From: Uranotaenia lowii
Lineage: Eukaryota > Arthropoda > Insecta > Diptera > Culicidae
Reading direction: 5' to 3'
Assembly (NCBI RefSeq): GCF_029784155.1
Contig: NC_073693.1
Location: 183,913,802-183,977,801 of the forward strand
Length of the DNA: 64,000 nt
Shown: piece by piece, positions 1 through 12,700 of the stretch
Layout of the letters: the number at the start of each line of letters is the position of its first letter
Numbering within the stretch: the stretch's first letter is position 1
Position numbers and translations under genes: made by a program
Notes under the pieces: generated by a model
What the model was told of the DNA's origin: nothing
Databases searched by the model: none
The model's input: the letters and a program-made list of their open reading frames with translations, nothing else

Positions 1-652
1 ACTCTTATTCTAGATTTTTAATTCTATTTGAACTGAAATGAATGAAATACCATCAATTTTTGTAACACATGGTTTAAAATAAGTGAAAATGCGCACTTTT
101 TTTCTTTGTATGTGTACACGTGTATTGTGGCAACCGGTTTGGCAAATGATTGACTCCTTCATCCAAATAACACCTACACGTCATGCGTATAATTCAAAAC
201 AGTCCACACGGAGGACTGGAGGAATTGTGAAGAAATTCAAAGTAAGGCTGAGGATGTGATAGAATATTTGAAAAAAAAAGAACAACTATTTAAAAGCATT
301 TTTAATTAGAAAAAAGTTACTGGATAAGCTATCAGAAATCAGTTCGTAGCAATGCACAAATGTGTTTGAAAATCAGTCTTCAGCGGCAACAGGAATCCAG
401 TTTATGTTTCTTCAGTTGGTCTGAGAAATATTGTCACATCGATCAACCCTTCACGATGTTGCTATTCTTAAGCTGGCTTTCTTAGTGATTGATTGGATTG
501 TAAATGACCTTTGTTTTTTTCAAGTGCTAAATTTTAGCTTATAGCTTCGATAGTAGAAAAGAAACAATCCACATAAAGCTTAACAATTAACCAAATATAT
601 GAAATTATCGCACAACAGTGATTGGTATAAGACTATGAATATCGTTCTTCGA
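1..652. other. AT-rich 3' flank of the nrf-6-like gene
   Basis: No coding region. The part nearest 652 should be the 3' UTR of the minus-strand gene; the only candidate poly(A) signal seen is ATTAAA on the minus strand at 303-308. Confidence 0.4.
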
Positions 653-763
653 TCATTTTTTGAATGCTAACTTTAGTAAATTTATCACAGGTGCTTCGAA
701 CGCTAAAGACACAAAGTATGACAAGATGAATGATAGCACGGCATTTCCGAAGAATACTGTAAT
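653..763 (-). CDS. nrf-6-like exon 12 and stop
   Basis: The acceptor TATTTTCAG ends at 764; TGA is at 655-653. It encodes the last membrane helix, ITVFFGNAVLSFILSYFVSL, and a short tail AFEAPVINLLKLAFKK. The E-x-P-x-x-x-L-x-K ending is typical. Downstream on this strand the first plausible poly(A) signal is a weak ATTAAA at 308-303. Confidence 0.94.
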   Translation of the reverse strand: MTVFFGNAVLSFILSYFVSLAFEAPVINLLKLAFKK

Positions 764-3700
764 CTGAAAATAAAAGACATAGATATCTATTTTATTTAGG
801 GTACGCAAAAACAGTAAAGCTGCTGTGAACATAATTTAAAATTAGTTACCAATATTAAATTACTTACAAGAAGAAAAAAAAACAGACTGAATCTTTCTCG
901 GCGTTTAAAAGTCAAATGACTAGCTGTTGAGGTGTCGAGTCAATAACTGTCGAGCTCGTGACTCAGAAACCCCAACAAGAGATACATAATCAAGCCAAGT
1001 GGTTGTGTCACCTCACCTGTTACTAGATACGAGTCGTAGTACGTGCTCATAATTTTTTTCTTATTAATATTCAAAATTTTCATATTCACGCGTACTTACC
1101 ACCATAACATGCTGCAAATGAATAGGTGCCTCCATTTGAAAAGAAGTGGCCATCATGATCATTGGGTGTAACAAATAGGCGCAGTAGGATAACCTACTCA
1201 GTGGGTAAACACCACGGTAAGATAGAAAACTATTTACAGCAGGTGCGTAACCCCAGCAGCAAGACAGCGTGATCCATATGAGTGCTGCACCCCATGCTGG
1301 AAAACACCAAAATTGTACAGTAGTTAATTAATTTAAAAAAATCGCATTTTATGAACTATTACCCGTATGCCCTAAGCTCACATAGAGCGCTGTTGCCGGT
1401 ACAGATAATTGACCATTCCATACTCCGAATACCAATGCAAACAGTATGGCCACCGAGATGAACCATAGAAGACCATTCAGTGCCGGCATAATCTTTGGAG
1501 GTTTTTTCTTGAAGTGATAGATGTATCCTGTAAGCATGCCTATGGAAAGAAAAGTGTTTGTATAAATACAACAAGATGTTATATTATTTGGAAAAAGCAG
1601 ATATTATATGTACCGCTAAGTTACCTTTGGGAAAGTGATAAATTTGTAAAATTTTCTAGGGTGGCAGCGAAAAGGGTCATGTCGAGTTTCGAAAACCGAC
1701 CAAATACATTTTGTAGATTGGCCCAAAAAACTGACCAAAATTTCAACTCAATAGAACTTGATTTTAAAGAGCTCAAGCTACAATTTTTACCCTAGAAAAT
1801 CAAATAAGTGGGGATCAAAGGAAATCTGGAGTTTCGGGAAATCTGTGGCTTTATGTATATGGAATGTTACAGAGTTCGACTACAGTCGAAACAAAAAATC
1901 ATTATTGCAATTTCTGTAAATTTTGTTATTTTGCCATTTTTGTCTTTTTTGTTACTTTTTCAATTTTTTTGTCATTTTTGTCACATGTCATTTTTGTTAA
2001 TTTAGTCATTTATGTCACTAATTTCATTTTTGTCATTCATGTAATTTTTTTCATTATTATCATTTTGTAATTTTTGTTATTTAAAAAATTTTTTTTTATA
2101 AGAAATGGCTAAGTCTCTGAAAATAGAAATTGAAAATAAAAACTATTCTTCGAGATAACACCAGAGCTCGACGTTTTAAGCATTTTGAAGTAATATGGCA
2201 TCAAAATCAAAATTTGGATTTTCCCGACTGCTTTTGCAAACCACCCCCCAACCCCTCAATTTTTCCCATACATCCATAGCCACCCTTACCTAAGAATACT
2301 TACCCATAATATACGGAGTAATCCTTTGCCATGGTTTGTCGTATAAAATATCAAACGACTCAAATGGCTCAGCCACTTTGTAGGTATAATTGAAGTGAAT
2401 TGATAAATGAATAGATATAATCCAGGAAACAAGGACCAACATTCCTAGTATGGCAGCCGACAGCTTGATTCGCCTTGAGGATATAAAACGCAATAGGAAG
2501 GATTTTAAAACATATGCTAATGTAAAAATTTATGCAACATACCTAGAGCAAAACACTAGAATGGTAATTGCAATAATGTAAAACTGCATATCGTTTGCCA
2601 AATACCACGACCAAACCATGCACATTTCGCTGAACGGATACCAATTATTGATGTAAAGAATATTTCTCCACCAAAACTTATTACAAGTGATGTGATCGAT
2701 GATTCCTGGGGTGAAGACTGATTTTTCGTAGGTCCATCTGCAGCAAGTAACAATTCATTAGAAGCTTAACTTAGGTGTTTTTTTTTTGTACATTTATTTA
2801 ACGAGGGTATGTAACATAAGTTTTCACCCTTACTTAGGTGTACAGACATGAAATTAGTTAAGATAATTTGGAGGAAAATTTGCGCAAAATTGTGCTCAGT
2901 GCAGTGTCAAGCTGAAATACATCATACTTACTTTAAAGCCAGTTCATTTAAAATTATAACAAAAAGATACGCTGGAGTAAGCCGCAGAAATCGATACAAA
3001 ACTGACAATGTGATTTTGTTCATCTTCGGGATGAGCGCCCTTGTTGTCGAATGTGATTTTCCGTTGTTTGTGCTTGCATTATTATCATTTTTCCACGAAC
3101 GGTAATACAGTACAACTATCAGAGCACCACTAATGAAGAAAAAGGTGTCGACCGAAAATGTGGCATTCCCTACGACCTGATATCCGAATGAACGCTCCGT
3201 TATTTTCCTGTTGAACTGCGAAGGAAAAAAAATGCTAATTGTAACTTCAAGTCAAGCCGCAGGAAAGCATTCTGGGTGTTGTAACCAAAAATAAAATAAA
3301 GTTTCCTTAACTGCAACTGTTTTCGAAATTTATAACGAAACCAAAACATCAAATTTCGAATAAAATCAAAACTTCTCCTAAAAATATATTGAATAAAATT
3401 GTTTTATTTCTTACCCTGTTCTCACCAACTGCAAACAGCTGTAAATATGTGTGCACCATTATGGTCCACAGTAGAGAATACAACCGGAGTCCGTGAACGC
3501 AAGTAATAGAATCCTATCATAATAGAAAGAAACAAAAGTAAAACAAAATTAATTCATACATATTCATACACAATTCATACATATTCATAAATGATTAATT
3601 ACACTAGTTTACTAAATTTATGAAAAACATCGTGAACTTTATTGACAGACCTATAGTTCTAATATACAATCAGGCACTGAATCCGAAAACGAAATTTAAA

Positions 3701-6700
3701 GAAGTGTCGTTACAACAGTTTTTGAGTTATGCTCCAAACATTACATTTTGTAAAAAGAAAAAAAAAGTACTACCTAGTACTTAGATCAAAACATGTCAGA
3801 TCGCGTAACATCAATTTAAAATATGTTTTTTTGCATATTGAAGGTAAATAAATTTGCTATGAATCATCTAAACTTAATTGTTGCGTATGATTGGCAGTAT
3901 TTTTGATATTTGTGAGTTTATGGTCGATTTAGATCTAAGTACAAGTACTTATTTTCTTTTTACAAAATTTCACATTTGTAGCATGATTGCAAAACTGTTC
4001 TACTGAGATTATTTTGAATTTAATTTTTGGATTCAGCGCCTATTTAACATTAATAATTACCGTGAAAGCACCAATGGCCGCGCAGTACCAATGGCCGCGC
4101 ATTTTCAACTTTAATCTTTATTTTCCCCGAAATTCAACAACGAAAATTTCTATGTTTCGCATTTTCGGATACCTCCGCTACGTATCTTTCACTTGCCATA
4201 CTAGAAATAAATTTATTCTGCTTTTTGAGGCCAGGAAAAAATAAAAACAAACATCGTTTTTGTCGGATGCCATTTTTTCTGTTGTCCTTAGTAAGTGAGC
4301 TAAACGGGTCCCTTTTTGTAATTCAGTTTTTTGTGTTTAATTCGCGCACCTTGGAAAATTTTTTCGAACGTAAGTTATTTGTTGCTGTATAATGAATCAA
4401 TTGTGAAAAAAAGTGAACAGTTTGAAGGTTCTGTTGCGGAAAAAATTACAATTTTGTTGTGCACGGCCATTGGTACACTTGATTTTCGAATGTTTCTATT
4501 GCCGCGCACGGATAGTATTCTAGTATTTATCAGCAGTTAAACTTAGAGAACTTCTTCGGAATTTCACAAAGGTTACATAAGATTCACAGGCAAGTATTCC
4601 AATCAATGTTTTCCTTCACATAACCGGCTGAAGAAGCACAATTTTTTGAAACAGTGTCAGAAGAAACGATTATCTAATAAAAATTGCTACAAAGTGTTGG
4701 AAATTTGAGGTTAGATAGCAATCCGGATCTGTTTAGTTTTAGTTGATCAGTTTCCTCGTGGATTTTCAGACAGCTCGCCGAATTTGTGATGATTTATCGA
4801 AATCGGGACCGAAAACATTGTTCCATCTCCGACAAAATAATGCTTTGTAAAAATGGCGCCTCATACTAATTTTGCACTAGACTAGTTTCACAAAACAATG
4901 ACGACAAATCGGTATTTGTTGAGTGAATCTTGAAAATCCTTACCTGAGAATAATCGCAATGAGCCTGAGAGCTATGTAAACAGCATTTCAAACTGTTTGG
5001 GTACCTTATTCACTGTTTAAACCAAATTAAGAAGTGCGCGGCCATTGGTACACTTGTGAGCGGCGATTGGAACAAGCATCATAAGCGTGCGCGGTCATTG
5101 GTACACCAACACTTTTTACAAATTCGCGTTTTTTGTGACGTTAGAATGAAAAATCTCTCACTTTTAAATTTTTCCCTTAAAGAACGTAAGTTTGACTACG
5201 TGTCAGTGCTTTTGTTTTCGGAATCGCACAAAAACGATTTTTGTACGGCACAGAGAACATTCATCATAGCTTAAATGCGCGGCCATTGGGTCCTTCACGG
5301 TACAGCTCTTTCAGTCCACGATTTGCATTGGATGGTATGGTATATTTTGTGGAGCTTTAATCAAAATCAATTTAAAGAAAAGAAAAAAAAGAGTTTTCTG
5401 TCTAACGACACAACCTGGTGAGCATTATTTCTCCAATCCACTCGGTTCATGGCAACCGTTCTTCAATTTCTCGGGCATCCCACCTCGCCACCACCTCACT
5501 CGTTGCGCCCTTGCTCATCTCGTTCCTACCGGACTCGCAACGAATACTTGTTTGGCAGATCTTTACAATAAGTGAGTTTATTTTAAATATCTTTAGAATT
5601 TTTATGTTTCCTGTAAGATCACCCTCAAAGAGTTTTTTTTTTTTGAAAATCTCAAGGCACTACGTTCTGCCTCTAAGTTTATGAATTAATGTATTGGCAA
5701 CAATGTTCGGAAAATCGCTCAAAAAAGCAATCAGCATTTATTCCAAGCTGGAAAACGTTTACCTCCCAGTGCTGTGATACGCACATGGTGATGGTTTCCG
5801 TTGAATATTTGTCGAACATCATCACTAACTAGATGCAAGAAAATATACCACGCCCCATCGGGGGCTACCGTTGCTATTCGTACCATGGCTTTTCAAAGGT
5901 GATCGACATACTAGATGATAAATTTTGAACGTCACTCACACAATCATTCTCCAATGTCTATTCACGCATCATTGTTTATAATGTTTGTTATTGATAGAAA
6001 TACCAGGACCACATGTTTAAAAAAAGTCGTAGCACATGCTGAACAGTTCATTGCGGTTATCTAGTAGAAATTTTTCCTTCTACGCAAAGCGAAAATTAAA
6101 AAAATCAACTGATCACAGATCGCTAAAAACTGATACATATCAGTTGTGATCCTAGAAGGTAGAAAATCATCAAAGAAGGCTATCATCATCGAGACGTTCT
6201 TACAATGTGGTGGAAAGAGAGGTGATGAGAAGGAAACGTTGCAAAAGTAGAAGTAAAGTTTTTTTCTTCGTAAACATAGTTACCATGACAGAAGTGACGT
6301 CACTATCGACCATTTTCGCGACCCATTTTGCCTAGGATAAATGAAGCTCCCTGACAACGACGCGTCGCGACGCAGGGCTTGTTTATGTTTATTTTTCATT
6401 TTTCTCTCCGACGTGCAATAGTGTGCGTTCCTTTGCGCCACCTTATACCGTATTTGTTTTCACCACCCGAAAGTGTTGCACCTTCCAAGCTGAAAACGAG
6501 CATGAATCGAGTTTTGCACCCACCTTTGTTGGTGTACGTGAAATCGGCAGTGTCAACAGAAAACATCAAGCTGTCAAAAATCCATTACAGCTGGTATTTG
6601 TTTTGGTTTGATTTCGAAAATTGAAACAAATTTACTTTAGTTGATCATTGTCTAGTAAATAATATGAAAATTTTAACATGAATTTATGTATTATGTTGAA

Positions 6701-9700
6701 TTGTGAAGATTTCAGATTTATTTTGCTTGGTAGATTCGCCTCTGGCTCTGATGATAACTGCAATACCGGCTGATTCTAGGTGGTCTATGTTTGCTGCTGC
6801 TAGACTGCAGTTACCCCAGCTTGAAGGTTCCGGTATTTTGAACGTTTATTCCTCGCAAATCTCATCTTCGTTCGAGTACCTATTTCCGTTTCTAGATTAC
6901 AAAAGAAAAATTCTTGGAAGTCAAATTGGCGAACTCAGATCGCGGAAGTCGGGGGAGAAAATTTTGCTAACAGACCGAAACGAACGAAATTCAAGCTCCC
7001 AATGCGGGTGTAGTCTCGAACTACCGTTTTTGAAGGGCAACGTGTGGGAATCCGGGACTTGGGGCAACCGAGTATTGTCACCCTAAGGCACAGCTCGAAG
7101 CAGAGTAGCTTCGATGCAGCTGAACGATTCTTGCTGTGGAGACCAACTTATAGGACCCTCCCGAACAAGAAAACTTTTCGGTTTGGGCGATTCCACCAGA
7201 TCTTTGGGTTGGCCTTTTTGCACTCGGATTTGCTGCTCTTTTTCGTCATCGCCTGGAACCGATTGCAGCAAGCCTTCTGGGCACATCTCTTCTTGGGAGC
7301 GTTGTTTGCTTTGGAACGTGCCATCCAGGTGAAATTCTCCGCCTCTTTTGGAAACGGCACTGGTATTGAATCCGAAACAAGTTTCCGTTCTTCGGGATAA
7401 TAAAGAGAAAAAAACAGCTCGAACGCAATTTTTGCGGTATAGAAATAAACCAACCAGCTGATATTTGTTTACATCGGGAAGCACGTGCTGTCAAAATTCA
7501 TGATAGTATTGGTGAGAGCGCGAGCAACACCGAATATTTTCAGAGTGTTCCACCGTCCACTTTATGGTGCACTACCAGTGGACTACTCATCCTGAAAACG
7601 AGCATGAAAACAGCAAAAAGTGCACTACCGGTAGTGCCCCGGTGCACCACCACACGAAAACAAATTCTCTATTAGTAAAAGTGTACCTCATTGACGTTCT
7701 TAGCTGATAGTCTGCGTCCGTCTTTACCGCATCATGTTTTGCAAAAGTGTTTCAAATACAGGAGCGTCCTTGTCATGCAAGATTATTTTTCTGGTTTGGA
7801 TGGAGAAGGAAAAATTGACTGCTTCGATTTTTTGGCTCAGAATGTAGTAAAGCATAGCTCAGTGAAAATGATTGATTTTCGGAACATTGGTGGCAGAATA
7901 GTTAGTAGTGCAGGCAGTAGGCCTTAGTCCCCATTTTTCCTCCTCCTTTAAGGCAGATCCAGCTGACGTAGCCTTAGCGATTACATGCTCTATCTGTGGG
8001 TTATGAAATCAATGTAATCATATAGGGATAGTCTGCACAGCTAAATGAACTTTTCAGGTGCAGAGAACTCTTACGACCCCATATGGTCGGGATTCGACCA
8101 GACTGAACTTGATTTCGAGATGATTGAGTTCAAAATTCACAGCCCTACCAATCGGTACCATTTCAAAAGATATCTTATTTAAGCATTCTACCAACAAATT
8201 TTAGACTCTTTTCAAGGCATTGGGCTATACTGGTTGATATATGATACCCAGTTTAGTAGCACATTGGATTTTAATATCGATCTGTTTGCACTCAGTTCTC
8301 TCTGGTTGAACCAAAATGTTGAAAAATCTGCCATGCTATATAATTTGACTGGGCAATTTGCCTACTAATAGGCGCTTTATAGGCAGCACCCTACGAGTAT
8401 GTCTGATGCTCGTAAAATTGCATTTTTCGTTGAGCCAGAGTGAGCCGAGCCATACAAATTTACCACATTGTAGTTGAGAAATATTTTAAATTTTAACTTA
8501 CCGGTCGTGTCCTAAACGATGGTAAGCAACGAAAATAAGCTTCTTATCATTAAATGTTAAATATCCTTCCAATCCATTAGGAGAAATGGAAAAACAATTC
8601 AAAAGACTCAGTTCAGTCTGTCTGAACGAAAATTAAAACAAATGTTGACGATCCGCAACATGAATTTTTTGACCACTTTGACCTGATTTTTATAGAGTAG
8701 GTAGTTTAACATGTTTTGCGTCCGCTGCAATTGATATTTAACTATTTTCTTCAATTTGGCGTTCAGTTCGGTCTGGTCGAATCCCGACCATATATAGACC
8801 GAACTGAACGCCAATTTGAAAAAAAAATGAGTTATCAGTTGCAGCGGATGCAGAATATGCTAAACTACCTATGAAATGAAAATCAGAACATTTATCTAAT
8901 TTTTATGTTTTTAATAGAAAATTTCACGGTTGCAGACAGTGGAAATGGCAAAAATGCGTTGAGCCAAAGTGAATAGAGAGCCACCTCAGAGGAAATATGA
9001 AAAGCATTTTTTAGTCATGAAAACTGATATTGTGCGAAATTATCTTATTTGTGTAGGTTTTTTCGATTCTATAGGGGAGAGTGGGGATACTTGATCCCCT
9101 TTTCTTTTTTTCACCATATCTTTTTGGAAAAATTTAGCAACTCGCCGTCTTTGACATTTTCTGACAGCTTGTAACTTCAAGTTTGTATGCTCCAAAAATT
9201 AGAACGATACTTGAACCCGTTGATGAACTAGAAGCATTTTCGTGGGAGTAAAAAAATGCGATTTTTCTGAAGTTAGGGGATATTTGATCCCCTATTGAAG
9301 GAGACTTGATCTTTTATTCAGGAAGCCCTAATCCTTGTATAAAAATCAAACAAAACCCCAAGATAGAATGATTATTGACTATTTTGGTCATGTTGGTTCT
9401 CATTTCACAATTTATAGCAGACATAAGAAGAAAATTCTTTAATTTGTTTCAACGCTAATTACATTGCATACTTAAAGACGCTATTTTTTTATAATTAAGA
9501 GAAAATTAATTATTTTTGCTCTTATCTTCAGACAATTGTTTGGTAAATATTAGTTTTTTGACAAATATCAGTAATTTCTTAATCAGCAATCATAACGATC
9601 AATTCAGAGAAGAATATGCCGTTTGGAAGGGGGATCAATTGTACCCAACTCTAGGGGATTGTACCCATAATCAACTTTTTTTTTTTTGTTTCGATTATAG

Positions 9701-12700
9701 TCGTTTTACCATCTTTATGGCATTCGCGACTTTAATCAACATTTTAAAAAACTTTTTCTGAAAAAAGTTGAGAGTTTTCCATTGCTTTGAAAATATGGCA
9801 TTATGAAGTTCATTTTACGCTCGAACGATTGATACATTGGAACAAATATTTTATTTCATAAATTTCCCATGTAAGGAACATTTTAAAGTGATGAAAAAAG
9901 ATCTTCAAGTTACATTTTGTGAAATTTTTCAAACAAAGTTCAATTACTCAAACAATTATTTTGTTAAAATTTTTTAAACTACAAGCATTGTTATTTTGCT
10001 CATTTTGGCACATTTTTCTAGAACATTTGATCTTTGTAAGACTTTCCAGTTTCGAGATATACACTGCCGGCCAAAAGTTTGGGATTACCCACTAAAAAAC
10101 ATGCAAATTTTGATCGTTCATATCTCAGCCGTCTTAGGACATATTGCAAGTCTTCTGATCTCATTTGAAAGATAATGAGCAATAGCTATTTCGGAAGTCT
10201 TTTGCCCATAAATAATGTTTATAGTTTTGCACCTAAAACTTAACCTAAAGTTAGAACATTTTCAAAAAATCGCACTCAATAATCAAAGCCAATCATCTCG
10301 CGATAGGGTGAACCAAATTTCAAAATTTAAGTTGCATTAGAATCCTTATTGTATACCTTTCAAAACACAATAAAAAAATTGTGTGCAAAAATTTAAGAAA
10401 GTACTATTAATTAATAAAATAGACACTTAAGTTATCGTCCAAAAGTTTGGGATCACCCCTCAGTATGGTGTATCGGCCAAAAACATGCAAATTTATCTCA
10501 TTCATATCTTTCTCATCTAACATCGTATTGCAGATCTGAAGGGTGCATTTGAAAGCTTAGAAATTGTTGTTTTTTCATAAATTCATACAAAAATTATATT
10601 CTCACGAGTTCGAGCCCAAGAGTAAACATCGAACACAGTTGTACCGGATAAGTTTTTCAATAACGATCCGCCAACTGTAACGTTAATAAAGTCGCGAATG
10701 CCATGAAGATGGTAAAACGACTATAATCGAAACAAAAAAAAAAAAATAGTGATAACCATAAAAAGATTACTTGAAGTTAATTGTTTTTTGAAAATTCACA
10801 CTTATGATTGTGAATTTTTTATGGTTATGGATTTAAAATATAATTTTTTAATGAATTTATGAAAAAACAACAATTCCTTATCTTTAAAATGCATCAGATA
10901 AAAGAATGATCCCAAACTTTTGGCCGATACACCATACAAGGGGTGATCCCAAACTTTTGGACGATAACTTAAGTGTCTATTTTATTTATTGATAGTACAT
11001 TCTTAAATTTTTGCACACAATTTTTTTATTGTGTTTTGAGAAGTATACAATAAGGATTCTAATGCAACTCAAATTTTGAAATTTAGTCCACCCTATCCCG
11101 AGATGATCGGCTTTGAATATTGAGTGCGATTTTTTGAAAATGTTCTAACTTTAGGTTAAGTTTTAGGTGCAAAACTAAAACATTATTTATGGGCAAAAAA
11201 CCTCCGAAATAGCTATTGCTCATTATCTTTCAAATGAGATCAGAAAATTTGCAATATGTCCTAAGACGGCTGAGATATGAACGATCAAAATTTGCATGTT
11301 TTTTAGCGGGTGATCCCAAACTTTTGGCCGGCAGTGTAGCTAAGGAATCAAGTATCCCCAGGGATCAAGTATCCTCATTCTCCCCTACAGTTCTGCGGCT
11401 GCGGCTTATCTGATAAATTAAATAATAAAAAATAGTTCCCGTTGCTAAAACCTTCATATTGCAGATTGTTGGCATTCGTTAAAATCTCGTTCAGCCAGAC
11501 GAACCGAATCCCTTGAATTTTGTTTTCCAATTTATCTAAGGAAATGTTAGTATTTTTAACATTTAACGATAAAATAAGCTTTATTTTATTGCTTACTGTC
11601 GCTCAGAGCGTAACTGGTAAGCCCTTGGGTGATGCTCGTAAATGATAGTGCATGGCGATTTTTTTCAATATTTTGGTTCAACCAGAGCGAACTGAGAGCA
11701 TACATATTGCAATTAAAATTAAGTTTCCTGCAAGTTTCGATTCCCGATACATATATTGGTATGGGCATTTTATGAAGGTTTTTCTATGATGATAGAGTAA
11801 AGTTTTTCTGATGGTTACAAAAAAAAAAACAGTTCAATTTCTTCTCAATGAGATAAACAAATGAATAACAGTTTTATTAAAACATTTATGACTCATCAGA
11901 AATATGCATTCGATTTTGGTTTGCGAGTTATTTTCCTTAATTTACCTTGCTTGAAGTGTCGACCGATAGAATTGTTCTCGAGTTCGGTCCAGCAGCGAAA
12001 CATAGGAGAATTTCAGAAAGTTTACCTAGAAATAAAAATAGAACACAAATTGTGAAAAAAGCAATTAATGAATACAATCGTTATACTAACAAATCATTTT
12101 GCTTTTCGAGGACGATTCGATGTTCCTGCTACTTTTTTCGGACGGCACATTGTTGTTCCCATGAACAGAATTCAATTCAATAGTTTTGTTGTCAGAGTCG
12201 AACAGCTTTTCCAAACCATTTAATTTATCATCACTAGGTTGTACTACAGCAGTTTTCTTGCCTTGGTTCAAAACTTTACACATTAATGTTCGCTCATAAT
12301 ATGTAGCAAATACCACTGTCGCAGTGACTACAATCAAGGCTACGCTGAAAAATAAGAAATGTTGAAATTGTTACAGTTTTGGTAAGACTCATCAATGAAA
12401 AAATTCTCCTATAACAACAACAACAACAAATCTGTCATTTTAAAAACACTGTTAGGTTTCAAACTTAATGTTGTCTCGCTACATAATCATATTTTTTTTC
12501 CTAAAATACGTATTTAAAGCCAAGTTGTTTGACAGGTAGTGACGTATTTTCATTTGCATTATTGGATACATTACCTTAACAAAAAGAATCTCGGATCTTG
12601 TAGCAAGCTGTAACTGCCAGGAACTGTGCGAAGATTGACTATCTCCAACTTGTTGCAATTCACAGAGCTACTGTTGCACATTTTCATGTTGTTTATTATT

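Larger units (their letters stand above)
9074..11385. mobile_element. MITE family GGGGAGAGTGGGGATACTTG, copy A with two insertions
   Basis: TA flanks at 9072-9073 and 11386-11387; the ends are GGGGAGAGTGGGGATACTTG and, at right, the reverse complement with one or two changes. It matches 28221-29195 almost base for base apart from two blocks missing there: a SINE fragment (9676-9732) and a 1.27 kb MITE (10062-11336). It is non-coding. The TIR motif GATACTTGATCCC is repeated just inside each end. Confidence 0.85.

Noticed and set aside
2556..2753. Minus-strand frame beginning MLLAADGPTKN
   Set aside because: Shadow of exon 8; the phase from exon 7 gives the family-specific CNKFWWRN reading instead.
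12408..12430. AAC microsatellite near exon 3-4
   Set aside because: Only about six short copies; ordinary intronic simple repeat.
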